Shown: positions 1 to 8,710 of the stretch, piece by piece
How the letters are laid out: each line of letters starts with the position of its first letter
Position numbering within the stretch: the stretch's first letter is position 1
Assembly: GCF_005771675.1 (NCBI RefSeq)
Contig: NZ_VAJM01000002.1
Location: 62,001-126,000 of the forward strand
From: Hymenobacter jeollabukensis
GTDB taxonomy: Bacteria > Bacteroidota > Bacteroidia > Cytophagales > Hymenobacteraceae
DNA: 64,000 nt
Reading direction: 5' to 3'
Notes under the pieces: generated by a model
What the model was told of the DNA's origin: nothing
Seen by the model: the letters and a program-made list of their open reading frames with translations, nothing else
Databases searched by the model: none
Program-made: the position numbers and the translations under genes

Positions 1-1334
1 TATTCATCGACTTCATTCCCAACCACGTAGCGCGCAGCTACAAGTCGGACGCCAAGCCGGCGGGCGTGGTGGACCTGGGCGAGAAGGACGACAAAACCAA
101 GGCCTTCGCGCCCAACAACAACTTCTACTACCTGCCCGGCAAAGCTTTCGTGGTGCCCCAGGGCGCCGACCCGCTGGGCCCCACGGCCAAGGGGCCGAAG
201 GAAGACGGCAAGTACCTGGAGATGCCCGCCAAGGCCACCGGCAACGACGTGTTCAGCGAAGCGCCGAGCATCAACGACTGGTACGAAACCGTGAAGCTCA
301 ACTACGGCGTGGACTACCAGCACGGCCGCCAGCTGCATATCCAGCCGATTCCGGACACCTGGCTGAAGATGCGCGACATCCTGCTCTTCTGGGCCCAGAA
401 GGACGTCGACGGCTTCCGCTGCGACATGGCCGAAATGGTGCCGGTGGAGTTCTGGGCCTGGGTGATTCCCGAAGTCAAAAAGGCGAAGCCGGGCATCCTC
501 TTCATGGGCGAGGCCTACAACGCCAAGGAGTACCGCACCTACCTCGAAAAAGGCCACTTCGACTACCTCTACGACAAGGTGGGCCTCTACGACGGGCTGC
601 GCCGCCTGATGGTGGGCGGCGGTAAGATGAGCGACATCACCGACGTGTGGAGCCGGGAAAGCCGCGGCTTCAGCTCCCACATGCTGCGCTTCCTCGAAAA
701 CCACGACGAGCAGCGCATTGCCTCCAAGGACTTTGCCGGCGACACCAAGCCCGCCATTCCGGCCATGACGGTATCGGCCACGCTGGGCACGGGCCCGGTG
801 ATGGTGTACTTCGGGCAGGAAGTAGGGGAGCCGGGCCGCGGGTCCGAGGGCTTCAGCTCGGAGGACGGCCGCACCAGCATCTTCGACTACTGGGGCGTGC
901 CCGAGCACCAGAAATGGCTGAACGGCGGCGCTTTCGACGGAGGCAAGCTCAGCCTGCAGCAAAAGCAGCTGCGCGACTTTTACGGCCGCCTGCTCAACCT
1001 CTGCGCCAGCAGCGAAGCCCTGCGCAAGGGCCGCTTCTACGAGCTGCAGGACGCCAACAACCTCGCCAAGGAGTACGACGACAAGAAGCTCTACAGCTTC
1101 CTGCGCTTCACCGACAAGCAGCGGATGCTGGTGGTGGCCAACTTCAGCCCCACCCAGACCTACGTGCCTACCCTGCAGATTCCGGCCGCCGCCTGGAAGC
1201 TGATGGGCCTCGACCCGCTGCGCAGCCAGTTTACCTACACCGACGTGCTCAACGGCCGCACCGGCAGCACCTCGGCCCGCGTCACGCTGCCGCCCATGTC
1301 GGCCGTCATCCTCGAAATCGAACCGAAGAACTAG
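1..1334 (+). CDS. GH13 family alpha-amylase-type glycoside hydrolase (5' end outside window)
   Basis: Partial gene: the frame is open from base 3 and stops at 1332-1334; the N-terminus, including any signal peptide, lies left of the window. GH13 enzymes hydrolyse or transfer alpha-glucosidic bonds of starch and malto-oligosaccharides by a retaining mechanism. All four family signatures are visible: region I DFIPNH (bases 9-26), region II GFRCD with the nucleophile Asp at 423-425, region III FMGEAY with the acid/base Glu at 510-512, and region IV ENHDEQR with the transition-state Asp at 705-707. The last ~110 residues look like the usual C-terminal beta domain. A same-strand SLC45-like transporter follows, which suggests maltodextrin use. 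The exact specificity cannot be read from the sequence. Confidence 0.93.
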   Translation, partial: FIDFIPNHVARSYKSDAKPAGVVDLGEKDDKTKAFAPNNNFYYLPGKAFVVPQGADPLGPTAKGPKEDGKYLEMPAKATGNDVFSEAPSINDWYETVKLNYGVDYQHGRQLHIQPIPDTWLKMRDILLFWAQKDVDGFRCDMAEMVPVEFWAWVIPEVKKAKPGILFMGEAYNAKEYRTYLEKGHFDYLYDKVGLYDGLRRLMVGGGKMSDITDVWSRESRGFSSHMLRFLENHDEQRIASKDFAGDTKPAIPAMTVSATLGTGPVMVYFGQEVGEPGRGSEGFSSEDGRTSIFDYWGVPEHQKWLNGGAFDGGKLSLQQKQLRDFYGRLLNLCASSEALRKGRFYELQDANNLAKEYDDKKLYSFLRFTDKQRMLVVANFSPTQTYVPTLQIPAAAWKLMGLDPLRSQFTYTDVLNGRTGSTSARVTLPPMSAVILEIEPKN

Positions 1335-1349
1335 GGGGCTGATAGCACT

Positions 1350-1474
1350 AAAAGAACGTCATGTCGAGCGCAGTCGAGACATCTCGCTTGATAGTAATTC
1401 CCTCGTTGAACTGAGTTTACTATCAGTCATCAGCACGCGAGATTCTTCGCTACGCTCTGAATGACGTTCTTTTT
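1350..1474. repeat. REP-like inverted pair
   Basis: Two imperfect copies of a REP-like arm (core AACGTCATNCNGAGCG) lie head to head between the amylase and the transporter. The left arm starts at 1350 and the right arm ends at 1474. The arms continue inward through TGATAGTAA / TTACTATCA, so most of the 125 bp can fold into one long imperfect hairpin. Related arms occur near 45.07, 52.25, 54.01 and 60.50 kb. It may act as a transcript end or mRNA stabiliser. Confidence 0.8.
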
Positions 1475-1532
1475 GCATCATTTCCTCTTCGTCACCACCA
1501 ACCGCCACCGCACTCCCACACCCCGTTCCCTT

Positions 1533-3149
1533 ATGGCTTCCGGCGCCGCAATCAGTACCTCCACCTCCACCGCGCGCAAGCCGCAGCTCTCGTTCTGGCA
1601 AATCTGGAACATGAGCTTCGGCTTCCTCGGCATCCAGTTCGGCTTCGAGCTGCAGAACTCCAACGTCAGCCGCATCTTCGAGACGCTGGGGGCCAACAAG
1701 GACGATATTCCAATTCTGTGGATTGCCGCCCCGGTGACCGGCCTGCTGGTGCAGCCCATCATCGGCTACCTCTCCGACCGCACCTGGAGCCCGCGCTTCG
1801 GCCGGCGCCGGCCGTTCTTCCTGATCGGGGCCATTCTGGCCTCGCTGGCTTTGCTGGTGATGCCCAATTCCTCGGCCCTGTGGATGGCGGGCGGCATGCT
1901 CTGGATCATGGACGCCAGCATCAACATCTCGATGGAGCCCTTCCGCGCCTTCGTGGGCGACAAGCTGCCCTCGGAGCAGCGCACCTCGGGCTTCGCCATG
2001 CAGTCGTTCTTTATCGGGGTGGGCTCGGTGGTGGCGGCCCTGCTGCCCTGGGTGTTTACCAACTGGCTGGGCATGAGCAATACGGCCCCGGCCGGCGAAA
2101 TTCCGCCCTCGGTGAAGTGGGCCTTCTACGTGGGCGCGGCGGCCTTTCTCGGCTCGGTTATCTACACCGTGGTGACCAGCAGCGAAACGCCGCCCGAGGA
2201 CATGGAGGCCTTCCGCGCCGAAAACGCCAAGGTGGGCATGTGGGACGGCCTGCGCGAGTCGTTTACCGGCATCTTCCACATGCCGCCGGCCATGCGGCAG
2301 CTGGCCGTGGTGCAGTTCTTCACCTGGTTTGCGCTGTTTTCGATGTGGATTTACGCCACCAACGCCGTGACCAGCAACATCTACAACATGCGCGTGGACG
2401 CGCCGCTGTACGAGAAGCTGCGGGCGCAAATCACCGGCGCGCCGGCCGCCAACACGGGCGCCAAGGAGCTGGACGGGCTCAAGCGCGACGTGGCCGAAAT
2501 CGAGCAGTTTCAGGCCGATAATACCGACAAGGTCATCAGCCTGAACATGGCCAACTACGCCGTGGACAAAGCCCCGCTGACCGATCCGGAAAAGGCCACC
2601 GCCAAGCGCGTGCAGCAGCAGTACAACGACGGGGCCGACTGGCTCAGCCTCTGCTCCTCGGTGCGCAATGGGGTGGCCGCGGTCTTCGCCTTCATCATTC
2701 CGCTGATTGCGGCCCGCACCAGCCGCCGCCGCACCCACATGCTCTGCCTGCTGCTCGGCGGCCTGGGGCTGGTGTCCTTGAAGTTCATTGCCAACCCCGA
2801 CTTCATCATCGTCTCGATGGGCCTGGTGGGCATTGCCTGGGCCAGCATCCTGTCGATGCCCTACGCCATCCTGGCCGGCTCGCTGCCCGCCAACAAGATG
2901 GGCTACTACATGGGCGTGTTCAACTTCTTCATCGTGATTCCGCAGATTGTAGCGGCCACCATCCTGGGCTGGTTCACGGTGCACCTCTTCCACGGCAACA
3001 CCCTGAACACGCTGGTGCTCGGTGGGGCCAGCATGGTGCTAGCCGGCCTGCTCACCCTTTGGGTGCGCGACGACGACGATACCCACGTGGCCGCCGTGAT
3101 GGAAAACCCCGGCTACGACACGCCGGTACTGACCAACCCGCAGGCGTAA
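1533..3149 (+). CDS. MFS sugar transporter, SLC45/GPH-like (probable maltose/sucrose symporter)
   Basis: 538-residue inner-membrane protein of the major facilitator superfamily. Residues 79-95 carry YLSDRTWSPRFGRRRPF, the loop 2-3 signature typical of SLC45 and plant sucrose:H+ symporters. About twelve hydrophobic segments are visible. An extended hydrophilic stretch (roughly residues 290-365) sits in the middle, longer than in most MFS proteins. The frame is open further upstream to an ATG at 1461, but that codon lies inside the REP-like repeat. The ATG at 1533, followed by the conserved LSFWQIWNMSFGFLG stretch, is the better start. Position after a GH13 gene suggests uptake of malto-oligosaccharides; the substrate is inferred. 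Confidence 0.88.
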   Translation: MASGAAISTSTSTARKPQLSFWQIWNMSFGFLGIQFGFELQNSNVSRIFETLGANKDDIPILWIAAPVTGLLVQPIIGYLSDRTWSPRFGRRRPFFLIGAILASLALLVMPNSSALWMAGGMLWIMDASINISMEPFRAFVGDKLPSEQRTSGFAMQSFFIGVGSVVAALLPWVFTNWLGMSNTAPAGEIPPSVKWAFYVGAAAFLGSVIYTVVTSSETPPEDMEAFRAENAKVGMWDGLRESFTGIFHMPPAMRQLAVVQFFTWFALFSMWIYATNAVTSNIYNMRVDAPLYEKLRAQITGAPAANTGAKELDGLKRDVAEIEQFQADNTDKVISLNMANYAVDKAPLTDPEKATAKRVQQQYNDGADWLSLCSSVRNGVAAVFAFIIPLIAARTSRRRTHMLCLLLGGLGLVSLKFIANPDFIIVSMGLVGIAWASILSMPYAILAGSLPANKMGYYMGVFNFFIVIPQIVAATILGWFTVHLFHGNTLNTLVLGGASMVLAGLLTLWVRDDDDTHVAAVMENPGYDTPVLTNPQA

Positions 3150-3169
3150 CGAGCCTCACGCTCAAGATG

Positions 3170-3207
3170 AAACCGCCCCGGCTGCCAAGCGCAGCCGGGG
3201 CGGTTTT
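3170..3207 (+). terminator. Rho-independent terminator of the MFS gene
   Basis: 16-bp perfect stem (AAACCGCCCCGGCTGC and complement) with a 5-nt loop followed by TTTT, 20 bases after the transporter stop codon. Confidence 0.85.
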
Positions 3208-3231
3208 GCGTTAGGCCCGAATCGGGTGGAT

Positions 3232-3345
3232 GTAGCGCGACCCGCAGGTCGACGAAGTCAACTTTCAGTTCTCGTATGCCAGAACGTTGTCGTGCAGAGC
3301 TACGCGAACCGAAAGTTGACTTCGTCGACCTGCGGGTCGCGCTAC
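3232..3345. repeat. 35-bp perfect inverted repeat with 44-nt spacer
   Basis: The left arm 3232-3266 and right arm 3311-3345 are exact reverse complements over 35 bp, beginning GTAGCGCGACCCGCAGG. The 44-nt spacer has no obvious coding content. The arms do not match the REP-like family at 1.35 or 54 kb. The right arm ends 6 bp before the stop codon of the leftward gene at 3352, so a leftward transcript would carry the full hairpin at its 3' end. It could be a second REP family or a MITE-like element. Confidence 0.9.
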
Positions 3346-3351
3346 CTCCGG

Positions 3352-3810
3352 TCAGGTGCCCGACTGCAGCCAGTGCTGGGCGGGCAGCTCCTCGATGAAC
3401 ACGCGCACGTCGGCGCCGCGGCGGATTTCTTCGGGCAAGCCAAATTCCTCGGCGGCCAGGCGGGCGTCGATGGCGTCGGCCTGGTAGGGGGTGACGAGGT
3501 AGGCCAGGCGGCGCGGGGCCGGCAGCACGCCGCGCAACTGCGGCCGAAACGTGGTCAGCACCCAGCGAAAGTCCTCGGGCGCGGCCAGGCCGCGGGTGCG
3601 CAGATCCACCAGCCAGTGGCTGCACTGCTTGTCGCGGGCCAGCGCCAGCGCGGCTTCGTAGCCGGCGCGGTGCTCTTCGGACGACACCGGCCGCGCCCAG
3701 CGCAGAAACAGCAGGTGCAGGTCGGGGCGGTACGTGAGGCGGAGGTAGTCCTGGTCGACGGCTTCCATGCGGGCAACTAACGCGGCAAAGGGTGAGGGCG
3801 GCGTGAACAA
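3352..3810 (-). CDS. Conserved hypothetical protein, 152 aa
   Basis: Soluble protein without a signal peptide or membrane segment. An N-terminal half with a beta-alpha pattern (LHLLFLRWARPV; HWLVDLRTRG) resembles the STAS/SpoIIAA-like small domains seen in many Cytophagales hypothetical proteins, but I cannot assign a function. The start ATG at 3808-3810 gives a sensible N-terminus. The gene stands alone, convergent with the transporter, and ends beside a 35-bp inverted repeat. Length and codon use look like a genuine gene. Confidence 0.75.
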   Translation of the reverse strand: MFTPPSPFAALVARMEAVDQDYLRLTYRPDLHLLFLRWARPVSSEEHRAGYEAALALARDKQCSHWLVDLRTRGLAAPEDFRWVLTTFRPQLRGVLPAPRRLAYLVTPYQADAIDARLAAEEFGLPEEIRRGADVRVFIEELPAQHWLQSGT

Positions 3811-4234
3811 ACGCGCCCCGGCCGGGCGGCTTACGGCCCAGCTTGCCTATGGTACCCGGTGGCCGCGGCTTTTGTTTGCGCCGGGCCGGCTTTTAGCTCT
3901 GCGGGCGGCTACTGCCACACCCGGCCCGCGTCGGGGCGGGTGAGCAGCGGCGGGGCTGCGGTCAGGCGGTTCCGTCCCGCGTGGCCCGCCACGGAGGCGT
4001 CGCACGGTTCGCGGAAGCCTTTCTTCGGCGTGCAGCCTTTGGCGCCGAACAGCCGGGCGGGGCAGCGGCACTAGGCAGCCCAATATCCACTGCTTTACCT
4101 CCTAAACCGCCAACCGGGGCGCCAGCTATTACCACCTAAACACGTGGCGCCGACGCCAACGAGCTGATTGTGCGCGGTTTTATCGGACAAAAGCGCTGTA
4201 TTTGCTTTCCCAACACTCCCATCCTCGTTCTTTT
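3811..4234. other. Intergenic region between divergent genes, no gene seen
   Basis: 424 bp between the leftward hypothetical gene and the rightward GHL10 gene. Short open frames here are GC-driven and show no protein-like features. A TATTTG-containing stretch at about 4199-4204, 30 bp before the GHL10 start, is a weak promoter candidate. Confidence 0.5.
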
Positions 4235-6091
4235 ATGAAACACTCTTACCTGATGCGGCACCTGCGGAGGGCGGCCGGATTACTGCTGGCCAGCCTGCTG
4301 GGCGCAGCCGGGGCGCAGGCCCAAACCACTACAAGCACCCCGCCCAAGCAGGAAATGCGCGCCGTGTGGGTGGCCCACGTGTTCAACCTCGACTGGCCGC
4401 GCCTCAAAACGCTCACGCCCACCCAGCAGCGCGCCGACTTTATCAGCCTGCTCGACCGCCACAAGGCCAACGGCATCAACGCGGTGGTGGTGCAGGTACG
4501 GGCTTCGGCCGACGCCATTTACCCGAGCACCCTCGAGCCCTGGAGCGAGTGGATGAGCGGCACCCAGGGCGTGGGCCCCCAGCCGGCCTACGACCCGCTG
4601 CAGTTCATGATTCAGGAGGCGCACAAGCGCAGCATGGAGTTTCACGCCTGGATTAATCCCTACCGGGCCGTCACCAACGCCAACACCTCCAGCGTGGCCG
4701 CCAGCCACGTGTCGCGCCTGCACCCCGACTGGATAGTGCCTTTCAATACCCTGCGCGTGCTGAACCCCGGCCTGCCCGCCGTGCGCCAGTACCTCACGCG
4801 GGTGGTCATGGACGTGGTGCGCCGCTACGACGTCGACGGCATCCACTTCGACGACTACTTCTACCCCGCGCCGCAGACCGGCGTGGTGTTCGACGACGAC
4901 GCGGCCTTCGCGGCCGACCCGCGCGGCTTCACCGCCAAGGCCGACTGGCGGCGCGACAACATCGACGTGTTCGTGCACACCGTGTCCGACAGCATTCAGG
5001 CGGCCAAGCCCTGGGTGAAGTTCGGCATTTCGCCGCCCGGCGTGTGGCGCAACGGCACCAGCGTGGGCGGCACCGCCACCACGGCCTTCCAGAGCTACAC
5101 CGACATCTTCGCCGACTCGCGCAAGTGGCTGCAGCAGGGCTGGGTCGACTACCTGGCCCCGCAGGTGTACTGGACCAGCACCACCACGGCCGCCCGCTAC
5201 GACCTCATCGTGCCGTGGTGGAACCAGCAGGTGCTGCCCGCCGTGCCGCGTCACGTGTACGTGGGCCACGCCGCTTACAAAGTCAGCGCCACGGCCACCG
5301 ATGCCTTCAACCAGCCCACGCAAATTCCTTCGCAGCTGCGGCTGGCCCGGCAGCAGAGCAACGTAAAGGGCAGCCTGTTCTACAAGTCCACCGAGCTGCT
5401 GGCCAACCCCTTGGGCGTGGCCGACTCTCTACGCACCAACTTCTACCGCAGCAAGGCCCTGGTGCCCGCCATGCCCTGGAAGGACAACGTGCCGCCCACC
5501 ACGCCGGTGCAGGCCGGCATCTGGAACGACACCCAGGGCTCGGGCTTTCTGCGGCTGAGCTGGCAGCCCGGCCCGGCCGCTTCCGATGGGCAGGTAGCCC
5601 GCTGGTACGTGGTTTACAAGATTCCCTACCACACCGGCCCGGCCACCGCCGCCGACCTGGCCAACCCGGCCAACATTGCCTCCATTCAGGACAGCACCCG
5701 CTACCGGGAACTAGCGCCGACCGGCGCGCCGCAGTTCATGTATACCATCACCGCGCTGGACCGCCTGTACAACGAAAGCGCGCCGGTGACCAACTTCACG
5801 GTGCTGCTGCCCGCCAAAGCGGCTGCCGAAACGGCGCTGCTGCAGCCGGCCTACCCCAACCCCTTCGCCGAAAGCACCGAGCTGCGCTTCCGCCTGCCCA
5901 CAGCTGGCGCCGCCTCGCTGCTGGTGTACGACGTGACGGGCCGCGTGGTGAGCCGCCTGCTGGAAGGCCAACTCGCCGCCGGGCCGCACACCGCCACGCT
6001 CCGGGCGGGCACGCTGCCGGCCGGTATTTACGTGGTGCGGCTGCGCAACGAGGCCGGCACCTACCAGCAGAAAGTGCTGCTGACGCGGTAA
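4235..6091 (+). CDS. Secreted GHL10-type (DUF187) glycoside hydrolase-like protein with T9SS type A tail
   Basis: 618 residues. A signal peptide ends near residue 30 (..GAAGAQAQ). The catalytic-type domain (about residues 38-400) opens with EMRAVWVAHVFNLDWP and contains HAWINPYRAV and DGIHFDDYFYP, hallmarks of the glycosyl-hydrolase-like GHL10/DUF187 barrel. A fibronectin III-like segment follows (about 410-525). The last ~80 residues (YPNPF..., YDVTGRVV, LPAGIYVVRL, ending KVLLTR) form a T9SS type A sorting domain, so the protein is predicted to be exported across the outer membrane and anchored or released. The ATG at 4235 is preferred because the signal peptide starts there. The substrate is unknown; peptidoglycan or polysaccharide has been proposed for the family. 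Confidence 0.9.
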   Translation: MKHSYLMRHLRRAAGLLLASLLGAAGAQAQTTTSTPPKQEMRAVWVAHVFNLDWPRLKTLTPTQQRADFISLLDRHKANGINAVVVQVRASADAIYPSTLEPWSEWMSGTQGVGPQPAYDPLQFMIQEAHKRSMEFHAWINPYRAVTNANTSSVAASHVSRLHPDWIVPFNTLRVLNPGLPAVRQYLTRVVMDVVRRYDVDGIHFDDYFYPAPQTGVVFDDDAAFAADPRGFTAKADWRRDNIDVFVHTVSDSIQAAKPWVKFGISPPGVWRNGTSVGGTATTAFQSYTDIFADSRKWLQQGWVDYLAPQVYWTSTTTAARYDLIVPWWNQQVLPAVPRHVYVGHAAYKVSATATDAFNQPTQIPSQLRLARQQSNVKGSLFYKSTELLANPLGVADSLRTNFYRSKALVPAMPWKDNVPPTTPVQAGIWNDTQGSGFLRLSWQPGPAASDGQVARWYVVYKIPYHTGPATAADLANPANIASIQDSTRYRELAPTGAPQFMYTITALDRLYNESAPVTNFTVLLPAKAAAETALLQPAYPNPFAESTELRFRLPTAGAASLLVYDVTGRVVSRLLEGQLAAGPHTATLRAGTLPAGIYVVRLRNEAGTYQQKVLLTR

Positions 6092-6213
6092 TTCTCGGCC
6101 CTCGGGCAGCGGCAATTCAACTACCGTTCTGCAACCGGCCAGCCGCTTCCCGTATCTTAGCTCTGACGGTCCCGGCACCTCGCGCCGGGGCCGTTTGCTA
6201 TTTCCTACGTTCT

Positions 6214-6654
6214 ATGCGTCGCTTATTCCTCCTGCTCGCGCTGGCTGCCGCTGCTTCCGCCGCTCGGGCCCAAACGCCCGGCAGCCCCGCCGCCACGCCC
6301 AGCCTGGCCACGGCCCATTACTCCGCCGCCGACACCATCCGGGCGGTGCGCCACCTCTTCGAGCACCGCATCAAGGGCGCGGTGGGCTACGCCGACGCGG
6401 GTAGCGCCGTGCTGACGGCCGGGGCCGTGGCCATGGCCCTGCGCACCGATAGCACCTCCGAAGGCCAGCGCATCGATAGCAACCGCGACATGCTGGTGGG
6501 CAGCGCGCTGATGGGCTACGGCGTGTTTCGCGCCGTGCGGTTCGGGCGCACCCGCTACGAGCAGGTGGTGACGGCCTACGTCCAGGGCGAGCCGCTGCCG
6601 CCTTACGTCCGCCGCCGGCTGAAGCCGAAGTACTTCCGCTACCGCGCGTTTTAG
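6214..6654 (+). CDS. Secreted hypothetical protein, 146 aa
   Basis: Begins with a clear signal peptide (MRRLFLLLALAAAASAARAQ), so it is periplasmic or outer-membrane associated. The rest contains one mildly hydrophobic Gly/Ala stretch (SAVLTAGAVAMAL) and a basic C-terminus ending YFRYRAF. No family is recognised. The ATG at 6214 is preferred over longer in-frame starts that would overlap the GHL10 gene. A TATCTTAG box at 6153-6160 is a plausible Bacteroidota -7 element, giving a ~50-nt leader. A strong hairpin follows the stop. Confidence 0.75.
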   Translation: MRRLFLLLALAAAASAARAQTPGSPAATPSLATAHYSAADTIRAVRHLFEHRIKGAVGYADAGSAVLTAGAVAMALRTDSTSEGQRIDSNRDMLVGSALMGYGVFRAVRFGRTRYEQVVTAYVQGEPLPPYVRRRLKPKYFRYRAF

Positions 6655-6673
6655 CGACTCTGTCAACGAAGTC

Positions 6674-6725
6674 GGCCCCGCCGCAGCCCCGGCATACACC
6701 TGGGGCCGCGGCGGGGCCGGTTTTG
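6674..6725. terminator. Bidirectional terminator-type hairpin
   Basis: GGCCCCGCCGC...GCGGCGGGGCC stem with inner pairing (GCCCC/GGGGC), followed by TTTTG on the plus strand. It lies between the convergent stops at 6654 and 6743 and could serve both. Confidence 0.75.
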
Positions 6726-6742
6726 TGCAGCATGTTGCCCGC

Positions 6743-8395
6743 TTAGGCCTGGGGCTTGGCGGGCATGCTTCGGTCGCGAATGGCCTTGAATTCCGAGCCG
6801 GGCTTCCACTGCGGGAAGGTGGTTTCGTCGCCCAGGCGGCGGCCGATGCGGTAGAGCAGGCGGGCGTCTTCGGCCATGCCGCCGAGGTCCATGTCGGGGC
6901 GGTACTCGTCGCTGGGCTGGTGGTAGTGCTTTTCCTCGTAGAGGTCGTTCTGCTGCTTGGCGAAGTCCTTGCCCTTGGCGCGGCTCTCGACGCGGCCCGA
7001 GGCGTACAGCGCCGGCACGCCCACGTGGGCCAGGCTGAAGTGGTCGGAGCGGAAGAAGTGGCCCTGCTCGGGCGTCTGGTCGGGCACGATGTAACGGTCC
7101 TGCTCCTTGGCCGCCGCCGAGGCGTAGTCATCCAGCTCCGATTGGCCGAAGCCCACCACCGTCAGGTCCTTCATCGGGCCGAAGCTACCCAGGGCGTCCA
7201 TGTTCAGGTCGGCCACGGTCTTGTTTAGCGGAAACAGCGGGTGCGCGGCGTAGTAGGCCGAGCCCAGCAGGCCCTGCTCTTCGCCCGTCACAGCCAGAAA
7301 CACGATGCTGCGCTTGGGCTTCTCCTTGGCCTGCGCGAAGGCCTGGGCAATGTTGAGCAAGGCCGCGCAGCCCGAAGCGTTGTCGACGGCGCCGTTGTAG
7401 ATGGAGTCGCCCTGCACGGCGGGCCCGATGCCGAGGTGGTCCCAGTGGGCGGTGTAGAGCACGTATTCGTCGGGGCGCTCGGTGCCGGGCAGCACGGCCA
7501 CCACGTTTTTGGAGGCCATGCGGCGCACTTTGGTTGTGAGGCTGGCGCTCAGGTTCAGGCCCAGCTCCCGAGGTTTGAAGCCCGGACTGTTAGCCTCTTT
7601 CAGCAGCTGCGCGTAGTCTTGCCCGGCGGCCGCCAGCAGGCGCTTGGTCGCGTCCAGCGTAATCCAGCCCTGCAACGAACTGGTGAACGAGTTGGGCGCG
7701 TCGTTTTCGGGGTAGAGCTGCGTGCCGCTCCAGCTGCTTTCCACCACCGACCACGGGTAGGAGGCCGGCTTGGTGTCGTGCACCAGGAGCACGGCGGCAG
7801 CTCCGTGGGCGGCGGCTTCCTCGTATTTGTAGGTCCAGCGGCCGTAGTAGGTCATGGCCTTGCCCTTGAACAGCTTCGGGTCGTTGATGATGAAGCCGGG
7901 GTCGTTGATGAGCACCACCACGGTTTTGCCCTTGATGTCGACGCCCGCGTAGTCGTCCCAGCCGTATTCGGGCGCCACCACGCCGTAGCCCACAAACACC
8001 ACCGGCGAGTTGTCGACGCTCACGCGCGGCTGCTCCTGCCGGGTCACGGCCACGAAATCCTGCTTGTAGCGCAGCGTCAGCGGCTGGCCTTTGCCCTTGA
8101 GCTGCATGGTCGGCGCCGGCGTGGCGTCGATTTCCACCAAGGGCACGTTCTGGAAGTAGCTGCCACCGGGGCCGGGCTGCAGGCCCAGCTTCTTGAACTC
8201 GCCGGCGAGGTACTCGGTGGTTTTGGTTTCGCCGGCGGTGAAGGGCTTGCGACCCTGAAACTCGTCGGAGGCCAGCCGCTGCAGGTGGCGGCCGATGATG
8301 GCGGCCGTGATGCCGTCGTCGGCAGAGGTTGAATTGTTCTGGCAGCCGGCCAGCAGCAAACCCAGCAGCGCGGCCGGGAGCAGAGAAAAGCGCAT
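6743..8395 (-). CDS. M28 family zinc metallopeptidase, lipoprotein
   Basis: 550-residue aminopeptidase-type enzyme, probably anchored in an envelope membrane. The N-terminus MRFSLLPAALLGLLLAGCQ is a lipoprotein signal with lipobox LAGC (Cys18), which fixes the start at 8395. A PA-like insert precedes the catalytic domain. Co-catalytic zinc ligands of M28 are all present: HWDH (His317, Asp319), D338 in GAVDNASG, the catalytic Glu pair in TGEEQGLLGS (~372-373), Asp in NMDALG and His in RSDHFSLAHVG. It shares a bidirectional hairpin with the preceding gene. It likely releases N-terminal residues from peptides in the periplasm or outside; exact specificity is unknown. Confidence 0.92.
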   Translation of the reverse strand: MRFSLLPAALLGLLLAGCQNNSTSADDGITAAIIGRHLQRLASDEFQGRKPFTAGETKTTEYLAGEFKKLGLQPGPGGSYFQNVPLVEIDATPAPTMQLKGKGQPLTLRYKQDFVAVTRQEQPRVSVDNSPVVFVGYGVVAPEYGWDDYAGVDIKGKTVVVLINDPGFIINDPKLFKGKAMTYYGRWTYKYEEAAAHGAAAVLLVHDTKPASYPWSVVESSWSGTQLYPENDAPNSFTSSLQGWITLDATKRLLAAAGQDYAQLLKEANSPGFKPRELGLNLSASLTTKVRRMASKNVVAVLPGTERPDEYVLYTAHWDHLGIGPAVQGDSIYNGAVDNASGCAALLNIAQAFAQAKEKPKRSIVFLAVTGEEQGLLGSAYYAAHPLFPLNKTVADLNMDALGSFGPMKDLTVVGFGQSELDDYASAAAKEQDRYIVPDQTPEQGHFFRSDHFSLAHVGVPALYASGRVESRAKGKDFAKQQNDLYEEKHYHQPSDEYRPDMDLGGMAEDARLLYRIGRRLGDETTFPQWKPGSEFKAIRDRSMPAKPQA

Positions 8396-8710
8396 AGGAG
8401 GATGTACGAGGCGAGGTTTGGCGTGCAAAATGGGGCTTTTGCCGGGTTTACCAAGCTCAGCGCCGCCCCGAATTCAGCCCTTAGCAGCTGGCCGGCGCCA
8501 CCCGCCGAACCGTCGCAGCCCGTGGTCAGTTGACCAGCCCTTGACAACGCTGGGACCTGCCAACGAGTGGTTGGTACCAGCCCGCGGCAAAAAACAATCC
8601 TCTTAACAACCAGCCCGCTACTGCCAGCGGCCAACCATGCGGCACTTTCCCCTCACTCTATGGCACGGAGTTGGGAAATCAGCCCGCTACCCCCACCTCA
8701 TATCTGCCCT
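8396..8710. other. Divergent intergenic region with a 14-bp palindrome
   Basis: 315 bp between divergent lipoprotein genes. It contains the perfect palindrome TGGTCAGTTGACCA at 8523-8536 and, nearby, CCAAC/GTTGG pairing around 8560-8575. No gene and no good TAnnTTTG box were seen. Confidence 0.5.

Noticed and set aside
1461-1532. Upstream ATG start for the MFS transporter
   Set aside because: This codon lies inside the REP-like arm and the added residues are not family-like.
3859-4074. Small plus-strand frame upstream of the GHL10 gene
   Set aside because: Composition follows GC content, no conserved-looking sequence and no promoter or ribosome site.
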